Part shown: in pieces, positions 1-13,254 of the stretch | Numbering within the stretch: position 1 is the stretch's first letter | Layout: every line of letters begins with the position of its first letter | Assembly: GCA_031291075.1 (NCBI GenBank) | Contig: JARLJS010000297.1 | Span: 1-34,899, forward strand | Reading direction: 5' to 3' | Source of the DNA: Nevskia sp. | GTDB lineage: Bacteria > Pseudomonadota > Gammaproteobacteria > Nevskiales > Nevskiaceae | DNA length: 34,899 nucleotides | The notes under the pieces: generated by a model | Databases searched by the model: none | Seen by the model: the letters and a program-made list of their open reading frames with translations, nothing else | Told to the model about the DNA's origin: nothing | Program-made: the position numbers and the translations under genes

Positions 1-139
1 ATCCATCCGCACTTACATCGATAGGCACAACGCCGATCCCAAGCCCTTCGTCTGGCACAAGAGTGCCGATACGATCCTCGCTAAAGTCGCTCGTGCCGCG
101 GCTACACTTACTTGAAGTTACTTTTGAGACAGGACACTA
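1..139 (+). mobile_element. 3' end of an IS630-type insertion sequence (truncated by the window edge)
   Basis: The first 115 bases encode the C-terminus of an IS630-family transposase. The following AT-richer tail ends in GACAGGACACTAG (127-139), after which the sequence changes to the 3' flank of the next gene. IS630 elements insert at TA, often inside CTAG, and a TA lies at 137-138. The right boundary near 139 is inferred. The left inverted repeat lies outside the window, so it cannot be confirmed here. Confidence 0.6.
2..115 (+). CDS. IS630-family transposase, C-terminal 37 residues (partial)
   Basis: The frame is open from the left window edge to a TGA at 113-115. The peptide contains the pattern RHNADPKPFVWHKSADTIL, matching the conserved C-terminal tail of IS630/Tc1-mariner-like DDE transposases (H-N-x-x-P-K-P-F-x-W, then a short helix ending in an I-L-x-x-V-x-R motif). 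The catalytic DDE residues lie upstream, outside the window, so activity cannot be judged. Family assignment rests on this short motif alone, but the motif is distinctive. Confidence 0.7.
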   Translation, partial: SIRTYIDRHNADPKPFVWHKSADTILAKVARAAATLT

Positions 140-194
140 GGCGCAAGCGGACTGCTTTGCGCGCACCCCGTGCTCAGCAAACGGATTCCGTTCG

Positions 195-2726
195 TCAGAA
201 CTGATACTTCACGAACGCCTGCAGGAAATCGCGGTCCGACAGCGTGTTGTAAACGCCGCCGCCCCAGAACCAGGTGTAGCCCAGGGTCAGCGACAGCGCG
301 GCCTTGTAGCGCGTCTCGATCAGGATGTCGGATTCCTTGCGGCCGGCGACGAAATTCGGCGCCGGGCTGGGCGCCGTTCCCTGTACGTCCTGCTTGAACA
401 GCAGGAACGGCGACAGGCCGATGTTGGGCAGCACGTTCTCGTACTTCAGGATCGCACCGAGGCGGTAGCCCCAGGAGAACGGGTCGGGATAGCCGGTCGG
501 GTCCTGCTGGTGCGGGTTGAAGCGCGCGCCGTCCGGTCCTACGGAACATTCCTGGGCGCCCGCGCAGGAGCGCCGCGAGCCGTCGGCGCCGGAGCCGTCG
601 GCGCCCGCGGTGGGGCCCCAGTTGGTGCCCGGCGCCGCCAGCACCAGCACGTCGTAGTGCGGCATGTCCGGCACGTAGGTGGCGCCGGCTTCCCCGATGA
701 GCTGGATCTGGTCCGCGCCCAGCGGGTTGTCGGTGGCGCCGAGCACGCGGGTGAAGCCGAGGTTGAACTGGTAGGTGGCGAAGCGCTCGTAGCCGCGGAT
801 GTAGCTGTTGGGCGGGTTGTAGCCGATCTGGCCGCCGCGGTAGGGGATGATGAAGTTGGGGAAGGCACGGGCCGAACCGGTCATGCCGCCGATAACCAGG
901 TCGAAGGAATCGTGGAAGCCGGTCTTGCCCGGTGCGGGAATGAAGTCGCCGCCGCTGTTGTAGACGGTGGTGCCGCCGCTGGGGGTGAAGGCCACGCCGG
1001 GCAGGTTGCCGGTGAAGCAGCCGGTGCCGCGCACACCGCTGTGCGGGTCCATGCAGTTGGCCAGGGTGGGGCCGAGCGCGGCGAAGGCGAGGTCGTGCTC
1101 GTCCACCTGCAGCGGCAGGTTCGGGCGGTAGGCCACCTCGCCCTGCAGCGAGTAGTCGCCCACGGTGGTGTTGAAGCTCAGCCCGTAGAGGTCGATGTCC
1201 TCCGGGTACTCGAGCAGGAGCCTCATGCTGTCGAACTCCACGCCGCTTTGCGTGGCGTACTGCGCTTCCGGGTGGGTCGGGTCGGTCAGCGAGTGCAGCA
1301 GCGGGATGTCGGTGCAGGTGAGCAGGAAGGTGATCGGGTCGGTGGCGTCGATATGCCGGCTATTGCCCGCCGCGCGCAGACAGCTGGCGTTGGCCGAGTA
1401 GAAGCTGGCGTAGGGCAGGCGCGAGTGGTAGTGCATGTAGTAGGCGCCGAGGTCGGTGCCGTTGCCCAGCCATTCGGCGTAGTAGCCCAGCTTGAGGCCG
1501 TACTGGCCGCTGGTGCGCGGGGTGCGGTCCGGCAGGCGCGGGATGGTGTTGCAGGTGGGGGTGATGCCGCCCAGCGGATTGTCCTGCGGACGGCCCAGGC
1601 AATCCGGGTCCCAGGGCGTGCCGCCGAAGCCGGAGTTGACGTTCTTGCCGGCGTTGTTCACGCCGACCGGCGAGTCGGAGAAGTAGCTGCCGGGAGGGGG
1701 CGCCTCCAGCGTCTTCCACTCCAGCTGGTAGAAGCCCTCCAGCGTGGCGTTGTTGAAGGGGTTGAAGCTCAGGTCGACCATGTTGATCGGCACGAAGTCT
1801 TCTTCGACCTGGTTGCCGATGCGGTAGAAATTGTTGGCGTTGATCGGGTTGGCCTGGTTGAGGCTGTTGATCACCAGGGTGGTGCTCTCGCCCCAGTTCA
1901 CCAGCTGGCGGCCGAGCTTGAAGGAAAGCATGTTGCCGTCGGTGAACGGGATCGGCAGCTTGCCGTAGACGTAGCTGTCCAGGTACTGCAGGTTGGTGCC
2001 GATCTCGCGCAGGGTCTCGCCGTTGGTGCGCGGCAGGCGCGCGTAGCCGCCGCGGCCGTAGACCACGAAGTTGCCGTGGCCGTCGGGCTGGCCATAGCCG
2101 CGATTATTCAGCAGCGCGGCCTGCAGCACGCAGCCGGCCGGGTTGGGATTGGTGAGACAGGCGCCGAGGCTGGCGCCGCTCAGGGCCGGGACGTGGCGGC
2201 CGACCTGCAGGGCGTTCTGCGGCGTGATGATGTTGGGATAGGTTTCGGTGAAGTCGTTGTTGACGAAGTCGTAGAAGTACGAGAGGCGGGCGAAGGCGCC
2301 GAAGTCGCGGTAGTGCAGGGTCAGGTCGGAAGTCAGCTTGGCCGGCGCCTCGAACAGGCCGTACTTGCGGTAGTTGAGGTCGCCCTGGTCGCCGTTGATG
2401 GAGGCTGCGCCGGGGGCATTGACCAACTGCTGTGCCGGGTAGATCTGGTCACGGAACAGGCCCTGGCAGGCCTGGTAGGCGCCGTTGGGGCCGCCGCAGA
2501 CGTCGGGGTTTAGATCGCCCTTGCCGATCAGGCTGGCGCTGGGCGACTGCATACGCATGCCGGCGCCGAGGGTAAAGGTGTTGTTGAGCACGCCATCGAC
2601 GTGTTCGTCGCCGAACAGGGGGATGCTGATATCGGTGGCGCCGGCGGTGCCGGCAGTGCCGGCGAGCAGCAGGCAAGCAAGGGCCGTAGCGGCGCGCGCG
2701 CTCGGCGAGCGCAAGGCGCTGGGCAT
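195..2726 (-). CDS. DUF1302 family outer-membrane protein
   Basis: A secreted protein of 843 residues. The N-terminus has a typical Sec signal (basic start, then an Ala/Leu-rich core ending near AGTAGA, about residues 25-30). The body is rich in Gly, Asn, Tyr and Phe in alternating beta-strand patterns, and the protein ends in Val-Lys-Tyr-Gln-Phe, the terminal aromatic signature of outer-membrane beta-barrels. Overall it matches the DUF1302 family, often found in hydrocarbon-, sterol- and lipid-degrading Proteobacteria next to a DUF1329 lipoprotein; no DUF1329 gene is seen here. Start ATG at 2726 is preceded by AGAGGAG at good spacing. It is divergent from the bkd operon. A role in uptake or export of hydrophobic compounds is inferred from the family's usual context; no substrate can be read from the sequence. 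Confidence 0.85.
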   Translation of the reverse strand: MPSALRSPSARAATALACLLLAGTAGTAGATDISIPLFGDEHVDGVLNNTFTLGAGMRMQSPSASLIGKGDLNPDVCGGPNGAYQACQGLFRDQIYPAQQLVNAPGAASINGDQGDLNYRKYGLFEAPAKLTSDLTLHYRDFGAFARLSYFYDFVNNDFTETYPNIITPQNALQVGRHVPALSGASLGACLTNPNPAGCVLQAALLNNRGYGQPDGHGNFVVYGRGGYARLPRTNGETLREIGTNLQYLDSYVYGKLPIPFTDGNMLSFKLGRQLVNWGESTTLVINSLNQANPINANNFYRIGNQVEEDFVPINMVDLSFNPFNNATLEGFYQLEWKTLEAPPPGSYFSDSPVGVNNAGKNVNSGFGGTPWDPDCLGRPQDNPLGGITPTCNTIPRLPDRTPRTSGQYGLKLGYYAEWLGNGTDLGAYYMHYHSRLPYASFYSANASCLRAAGNSRHIDATDPITFLLTCTDIPLLHSLTDPTHPEAQYATQSGVEFDSMRLLLEYPEDIDLYGLSFNTTVGDYSLQGEVAYRPNLPLQVDEHDLAFAALGPTLANCMDPHSGVRGTGCFTGNLPGVAFTPSGGTTVYNSGGDFIPAPGKTGFHDSFDLVIGGMTGSARAFPNFIIPYRGGQIGYNPPNSYIRGYERFATYQFNLGFTRVLGATDNPLGADQIQLIGEAGATYVPDMPHYDVLVLAAPGTNWGPTAGADGSGADGSRRSCAGAQECSVGPDGARFNPHQQDPTGYPDPFSWGYRLGAILKYENVLPNIGLSPFLLFKQDVQGTAPSPAPNFVAGRKESDILIETRYKAALSLTLGYTWFWGGGVYNTLSDRDFLQAFVKYQF

Positions 2727-5255
<2,529 letters not shown>

Positions 5256-5256
5256 C

Positions 5257-6531
5257 ATGGGCGAGTTTGTCTTTCGGTTGCCCGACATCGGCGAGGGCAT
5301 CACCGAGGCGGAGATCGCCACCTGGCGGGTGGCGGTGGGCGACAGCGTGAAGGAGGACCAGCCGCTGGCCGACGTGCTGACCGAGAAGGCCGCGGTGGAG
5401 CTCCCCTCACCGGTCGCCGGCGTGGTGCGCGAGCTGAAGGGACGGCCGGGCGAATTCGTGCCGGTGGGGTCGGTGCTGGTGGTGCTGGAAGTGCAGGGCG
5501 GGAAAGCGCCGGAGGGCGAGGCGCGTGCCGCGGCTGCGGCGCTCCCGGCCACCGGCGCGCGAGCGCCCGAACCTCCGGCCCCCGGGCAAACCGACAGGGC
5601 GGCATCCCACCCCGGCGTCCCGAACGCTCCGTCGTTCATCTCCGCGCCGCCGCCGGCGTTCCCTGCGGGCGAGCGGCCGCGCGCCTCCCCGGCAGTGCGG
5701 CAGCGGGCGCGCGAGCTGGGCATCGACCTGGCCCGGGTGACAGGCAGCGGCCCTGACGGGCGGATCACCCACCCCGATCTCGACGCGTTCCGCGCCCCTC
5801 CGCATGCCGGCGCCCCGCCCGGGCGGCAGCGCGAGGGCGTGGAGGAGATCCCGGTGATCGGCCTGCGCCGGCGCATCGCCGAGGCGATGCAGCGCGCCAA
5901 GCAGCGCATCCCACACTTCGCCTACGTCGAGGAAGTGGACGTCACCGAGGTGGAGGCGCTGCGTCGGCACCTCAACGAGCGGCGCCGGCCGGAGCAGCCC
6001 AAGCTGACCCTGCTGCCGTTCCTGGTGCGGGCCCTGGCGCAGGCACTGCCGCGCCACCCCGAGGTCAACGCCACCTACGACGATGAGGCCGGCGTGGTGC
6101 GGCGCCACGCCGCGCTGCACGCCGGCATCGCCACCCAGACGCCGAACGGGCTGCTGGTGCCGGTGCTGCGTCACGCCGAGGCCATGGACCTGTGGCAGGC
6201 GGCGGCCGAGATCCAGCGCCTGGCGGAGGCGGCACGCGCCGGCAAGGCGGCGCGCGGGGAGCTGTCCGGCTCCACCATCACCATCACCAGCCTGGGCGCA
6301 CTCGGCGGCATTGTCTCCACCCCGGTGATCAACGCGCCCGAGGTGGCCATCGTCGGCGTCAACAAGATGGTGGAGCGGCCGGTGGTGCGCGAAGGGTGCA
6401 TCGTGCCGCGGCTGATGATGAACCTGTCCTCGTCCTTCGACCACCGCATCGTCGACGGCTACAACGCAGCCGGGTTCATCCAGGACCTGCGCGGGCTGCT
6501 GGAACACCCCGCCACGCTGTTCATGCCCTGA
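5257..6531 (+). CDS. bkdB: Branched-chain 2-oxoacid dehydrogenase E2 (dihydrolipoamide acyltransferase)
   Basis: A 424-residue core enzyme that transfers the branched acyl group from its lipoyl arm to coenzyme A. Three domains are visible. A single N-terminal lipoyl domain (about 1-80) carries the lipoylated lysine in LTEKAAVE (K44). An Ala/Pro-rich linker leads to a peripheral-subunit-binding domain at about 142-178 (SPAVRQRARELGIDLARVTG). The C-terminal acyltransferase domain ends with the active-site motif DHRIVDG (H396, D400). It starts one base after the bkdA2 stop. The usual fourth gene, lpdV (E3), does not follow; the next gene is on the other strand. E3 must come from elsewhere in the genome. 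lipB at the other end of the window belongs to the pathway that would lipoylate this protein. Confidence 0.93.
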   Translation: MGEFVFRLPDIGEGITEAEIATWRVAVGDSVKEDQPLADVLTEKAAVELPSPVAGVVRELKGRPGEFVPVGSVLVVLEVQGGKAPEGEARAAAAALPATGARAPEPPAPGQTDRAASHPGVPNAPSFISAPPPAFPAGERPRASPAVRQRARELGIDLARVTGSGPDGRITHPDLDAFRAPPHAGAPPGRQREGVEEIPVIGLRRRIAEAMQRAKQRIPHFAYVEEVDVTEVEALRRHLNERRRPEQPKLTLLPFLVRALAQALPRHPEVNATYDDEAGVVRRHAALHAGIATQTPNGLLVPVLRHAEAMDLWQAAAEIQRLAEAARAGKAARGELSGSTITITSLGALGGIVSTPVINAPEVAIVGVNKMVERPVVREGCIVPRLMMNLSSSFDHRIVDGYNAAGFIQDLRGLLEHPATLFMP

Positions 6532-6608
6532 AGCCTTGGGTCATGCGATTCACCAGCCACATCACGCCGAGGCGACCAGGAAAACACCGGCCAGCGGTCC
6601 GCCATCGA

Positions 6609-6795
6609 TCAGCCGGATGACAGCCGCGCGTAGGTTTGCCCGGCACCCCAGCCGCCGTGACCGTTGGACAGGTTGACCTGGAGGGAGCTACCGGCAGAAT
6701 GGGCCTCTTTGGAACTGACGAATGTCGTCAATGCCGTCGCCGTTGAGGTTGGTGAGGCAAGGGATGCCGCGGCCGGGAGGTGTGACCGGTGGCTT
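6609..6795 (-). pseudogene. Frameshifted remnant of an FG-GAP/VCBS-repeat-like protein
   Basis: Reading on the minus strand right after the glycosyltransferase stop, and in the same frame, gives a peptide containing NLNGDGIDDIRQF, a Ca-binding FG-GAP-type motif (N-x-N-G-D-G-x-D-D). About one base further on (around 6715) the similarity continues in the next frame as SAGSSLQVNLSNGHGGWG, the kind of text that follows such a motif in FG-GAP proteins, ending at a TGA at 6609-6611. A single-base shift joins the halves. No start codon or ribosome site is seen. The rest of 6532-6795 has no other readable gene. Family assignment is from motif shape only. Confidence 0.5.
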
Positions 6796-7833
6796 TCACG
6801 GCTTGCCGGGAGCGGCGCTGTCCGGCTCGTGCAGCCGGCGTACCACGTACAGCGGCCGCTGCTTGGATTCCATGAAGATGCGGCCGACGTACTCGCCCAG
6901 CACGCCGATGCTGAGCAGGTTGATGCCGCCGAAGAACATCACGGCCACGATCAGCGAGGCGTAACCGGGCACGTCCACGCCCCAGATGACTGTGCGCAGC
7001 GCGATGGCGGCACCGTAGAGGAAGGAGATCCCGGCGATGGTCATTCCCACGTAGGTCCACAGCTGTAGCGGGAACGAGCTGAACGAAGTGATGCCCTCGA
7101 TCGCCAGCCGCAGCAGGCGGCGGAAATTGAACTTGCTGCTGCCGCCGCTGCGCTCCGGCCGCTGGTGCTCGATCAGGTGCTGGCGGAAGCCGACCCAGGC
7201 GAACAGGCCCTTGTTGTAGCGGGTGCGTTCCGGCAGCGCCAGGAAGGCCTCGATCACCACCCGGTCGAGCAGCCGGAAATCGCCGGCGTTGGGCACGAAG
7301 CGCATGTCGGCCACGGCATTCAGCACGGCGTAGAAGGCGTGGGCGGAACTGCGCCGCAGGAACGAGTCGGTGTCGCGGTCGGCGTGCACCGCCACCACGG
7401 TCTCGTAGCCTTCGCGCCATTTCTGCAGCATCTGCGGGATCAGTTCAGGCGGGTCCTGCAGGTCGGCGTCCAGGGTGATCGCGCAGGCGCCGCGGCAGTG
7501 CCGCAGGCCGGCGGTGAGGGCGGCTTCCTTGCCGAAATTGCGCGACAGGTCGATGACGCGCAGCTGCGGCGTCGACTGCTGCAGCCGCAGCAGGTGCTGC
7601 AACGTGTCGTCGGCGCTGCCGTCGTTGACCACCACGATCTCGAAGCTGCCGGCCGCCCCGCTCACGATGGGCAGCAGGGTGCCGAACAGGGTGTCCAGGG
7701 TGGCGCTTTCGTTGTGCACCGGGATCACTAGGCTGACCTCGGGAGAGGCGCCCCCGCCCGGCGGGCTCTGTGGCCAGGTTGCGGCGTTCACGTCGCGTCT
7801 GCCGTGCCGGAGCGCAGCGGCACATGGGTCCAT
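6796..7833 (-). CDS. Family 2 glycosyltransferase, GtrB/dolichol-phosphate-mannose-synthase type
   Basis: A membrane glycosyltransferase likely to move a sugar from a nucleotide donor to undecaprenyl phosphate. The GT-A domain has VSLVIPVHNES, VVNDGSADDT, RNFGKEAAL and the metal-binding DADLQDPPE block; the C-terminus has two hydrophobic segments (LWTYVGMTIAGISFLYGAAI and YASLIVAVMFFGGINLLSIG) before GEYVGRIF. This is the layout of GtrB and ArnC-like enzymes. No flippase (GtrA) or polymerase gene is adjacent, so the product is unknown. The start is uncertain. ATG at 7833 lies 15 bases from AAGGAG, which is far. A short 18-codon frame starting at 7844 is better placed and ends in GTGA at a possible GTG start at 7791. 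A TTG at 7863 lies inside the flanking repeat. Confidence 0.85.
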   Translation of the reverse strand: MDPCAAALRHGRRDVNAATWPQSPPGGGASPEVSLVIPVHNESATLDTLFGTLLPIVSGAAGSFEIVVVNDGSADDTLQHLLRLQQSTPQLRVIDLSRNFGKEAALTAGLRHCRGACAITLDADLQDPPELIPQMLQKWREGYETVVAVHADRDTDSFLRRSSAHAFYAVLNAVADMRFVPNAGDFRLLDRVVIEAFLALPERTRYNKGLFAWVGFRQHLIEHQRPERSGGSSKFNFRRLLRLAIEGITSFSSFPLQLWTYVGMTIAGISFLYGAAIALRTVIWGVDVPGYASLIVAVMFFGGINLLSIGVLGEYVGRIFMESKQRPLYVVRRLHEPDSAAPGKP

Positions 7834-7859
7834 CGCGTGTTCATCGGGCTCCTTCGCGG

Positions 7860-8142
7860 CCAACTGCCGTGTTCAGGATTATCCTAGAAACGGCAGTTGG
7901 GGATCGGACCCAGGATTGATTGGGCGGCGATCCCGCAGCGAGGGATGGCGCCGGCCTGGAGCGAAACCCATGGTGGTTCCATGGGTTTCGCGAAGGCCAA
8001 GCCAGACCCGCGAGGGGCGCCGAGCGCCGATCCAGCGGGAGAAGCATTCACCCAGGTGGTGAAACCCACACCTTCGCAAATTCGTGATCACCTCAACCAA
8101 CTTGCGGCTTCTCCCGCGGCCAACTGCCGTTTCTAGGATTAT
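7860..8142. repeat. MITE-like element with 23-bp inverted ends plus an abutting extra end copy
   Basis: An end sequence with core CCTAGAAACGGCAGTTGG occurs at 7878-7900. Its inverted partner lies at 8120-8142; the two 23-mers match at 22 positions. They bound 265 bp with no plausible gene. A third copy, in the orientation of the right end and matching it at 20 of 23 positions, lies at 7860-7882 and overlaps the left end by five bases, as if one element inserted at the end of an older one. The similarity of the third copy runs on outward (CGCGGCCAACTGCCG), so the repeat reaches into the upstream region of the glycosyltransferase. The AT-containing outer edges (ATTAT) would fit a TA target. No transposase is present. 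Confidence 0.65.
7953..7998. repeat. Long perfect hairpin inside the MITE-like element
   Basis: GCGAAACCCATGG (7961-7973) and CCATGGGTTTCGC (7979-7991) form a perfect 13-bp stem with a 5-base loop. GGCC at 7953-7956 and 7995-7998 can extend it across a small internal loop. A second small hairpin (TTCACC/GGTGAA) follows at 8047-8063. The rest of the 7864-8239 gap holds no gene that I can support. Confidence 0.7.
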
Positions 8143-8239
8143 AGGTGGCTGCGGACGCGCTGCCGGAAACGCGCCCGGGCGCGCTATATTGACCCCGGAC
8201 AAAAGCCGGCCGGGACCGGTTCCACCCACACGGGGCTTC

Positions 8240-11824
<3,585 letters not shown>

Positions 11825-11832
11825 GAGCTGCC

Positions 11833-12660
11833 GTGGCGGAGGGCGACGCCGAGGAACGCGAAATCCTGGCCTTCGTGCAGGCGCTCAAGCGGCTGCACGG
11901 CTACGACTTCAGCCAGTACGCGCCGGCCTCGTTCAAGCGGCGGCTGCGCGCCCTGCGCGCGCGTTGCGGCGCGGACTCGATCGCCGGGCTGGGCCGGCGG
12001 CTGGAGCGCGAGCCGGCTTTCCTGCGCCAGGTGCTGTCGGGCCTGTCGGTGCCGGTGTCCGAGATGTTCCGCGACCCCTGGGTGTTCCAGGCCCTGCGCC
12101 GCGACGTGCTGCCCGTCCTCGCCTCCTATCCGCGCATCCACATCTGGCAGGCCGGCTGCGCCCACGGCGAGGAGGTCTATTCGCTGGCGATCCTGCTGCA
12201 GGAGGAAGGTCTCTACGACAAGTCGCAGATCTTCGCCACCGATTTCAACGACGTCGCCCTGGAGGAAGCCGCCGAAGGCATCTACCCCGCGGCCAGCGCG
12301 CGCACCTACGCCGAGAACTACCTGCAGGCCGGCGGCCGCGGCTCGCTGTCGCAGTACTTCCACGCCCGTTACGAGCGGATCAAGTTCGAGGAGTCGCTCA
12401 AGCGCAACATCACCTTCGCCGGCCATAACCTGGGCACCGACGGCGTGTTCGCCGAGGTGCAGCTGATCCTGTGCCGCAACGTGCTGATCTACTTCAACGA
12501 CACCCTGCAGGACCGCGTGTTGCGGCTGTTCCGCGACAGCTTGGTGCACAAGGGCTTCCTCTGCCTGGGCGCCAAGGAAACGCTGGCGCGGACGCCGGTG
12601 GAGCGCGACTTCGAGTGCTTCGATGCGCAGGCCCGGATCTACCGGCGCGGCAGCGCCTAA
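11833..12660 (+). CDS. Stand-alone CheR-type protein-glutamate methyltransferase
   Basis: A 275-residue SAM-dependent O-methyltransferase of the CheR fold. The N-terminal helical domain (about 1-75, FSQYAPASFKRRLRALR) is followed by SVPVSEMFRDPWVF and the SAM-binding block WQAGCAHGEEVYSLAILL. Further motifs are ATDFNDVALEEA, the conserved NITFAGHNL block and LILCRNVLIYF. The glycine-rich motif is GCAHGEE rather than the commoner GCATGEE or ASTGEE. No TPR or extra C-terminal domain is present. Start GTG at 11833 has TAGGAG, overlapping the kinase stop, five bases upstream. Chemotaxis CheR methylates receptor glutamates, but there is no receptor gene here; the substrate may be the kinase or another protein (inference). 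Confidence 0.9.
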   Translation: MAEGDAEEREILAFVQALKRLHGYDFSQYAPASFKRRLRALRARCGADSIAGLGRRLEREPAFLRQVLSGLSVPVSEMFRDPWVFQALRRDVLPVLASYPRIHIWQAGCAHGEEVYSLAILLQEEGLYDKSQIFATDFNDVALEEAAEGIYPAASARTYAENYLQAGGRGSLSQYFHARYERIKFEESLKRNITFAGHNLGTDGVFAEVQLILCRNVLIYFNDTLQDRVLRLFRDSLVHKGFLCLGAKETLARTPVERDFECFDAQARIYRRGSA

Positions 12661-12663
12661 GGC

Positions 12664-13254
12664 ATGGAATTGTCCAGCGGTTCCCCTGGGCGCGTCGTCG
12701 CCATCGCCGCTTCCTCCGGCGGCGTGGCCGCGCTGGGCGAAGTGCTGCGCGCCCTGCCGGCGGACTACCCCTGGCCGGTGATCGTGCTGCTGCACAACAG
12801 CGACGCCTATCCCGGCAGCCGGCTCGACCAGCTGCTGGGCCGGGCCTGCGCCCTGCCGGTGCGGGAGGCGGAGGCACGCCTGCCGCTGGCGGCGGGTATC
12901 GTGTACCTGGCGCCGGCCGGGTATCATCTGCTGGTGGAACAGGATTTGCGATTCGCTCTCTCCGTGGACCAGAAAGTGGCCTACGTGCGCCCCTCCGCCG
13001 ACGTTTTGTTCGACAGCCTGGCCGACGCCTGCGGCGCCGCCGCCGTGGGCGTGATCCTCACCGGCTCCAACGAGGACGGTGCCGCCGGCCTGACGGCGAT
13101 CCGCGCGCGCGGCGGGCTCGCCATCGTGCAGGATCCGAGCGAGGCGCAGGCGCCGCAGATGCCGGAGGCGGCGCTGCGCCTGGCCAGCGCCGAGGTGCTG
13201 GACCTGGCCGGCATCGGTGTCCGGCTGGCGGCCCTGCCCGGGGCCCCGGCTTGA
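12664..13254 (+). CDS. Stand-alone CheB-type protein-glutamate methylesterase (catalytic domain only)
   Basis: A 196-residue protein consisting only of the CheB esterase domain; the N-terminal receiver of chemotaxis CheB is absent. The catalytic triad can be assigned as Ser17 (AASSGG), His44 (VLLHNSDAY) and Asp138 (GSNEDGAAG). Known CheB proteins remove methyl groups from, or deamidate, receptor residues; without a receiver the usual phospho-control is lost, so regulation must come from a partner, perhaps one of the receivers in the operon's kinase (inference). It begins three bases after the cheR stop and its last four bases overlap the start of the diguanylate cyclase gene. Ribosome-binding site is weak, suggesting coupled translation. 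Confidence 0.9.
   Translation: MELSSGSPGRVVAIAASSGGVAALGEVLRALPADYPWPVIVLLHNSDAYPGSRLDQLLGRACALPVREAEARLPLAAGIVYLAPAGYHLLVEQDLRFALSVDQKVAYVRPSADVLFDSLADACGAAAVGVILTGSNEDGAAGLTAIRARGGLAIVQDPSEAQAPQMPEAALRLASAEVLDLAGIGVRLAALPGAPA

Noticed and set aside
510-2513. Long open frame (667 codons) on the plus strand opposite the DUF1302 gene
   Set aside because: Val/Ala/Gly/Arg/Gln-rich text without domains; a high-GC antisense shadow of a well-supported outer-membrane protein gene.
7884-8069. 61-codon frame inside the MITE-like element
   Set aside because: It lies between the inverted ends and across a perfect hairpin, with no ribosome site; more likely repeat sequence than a gene.
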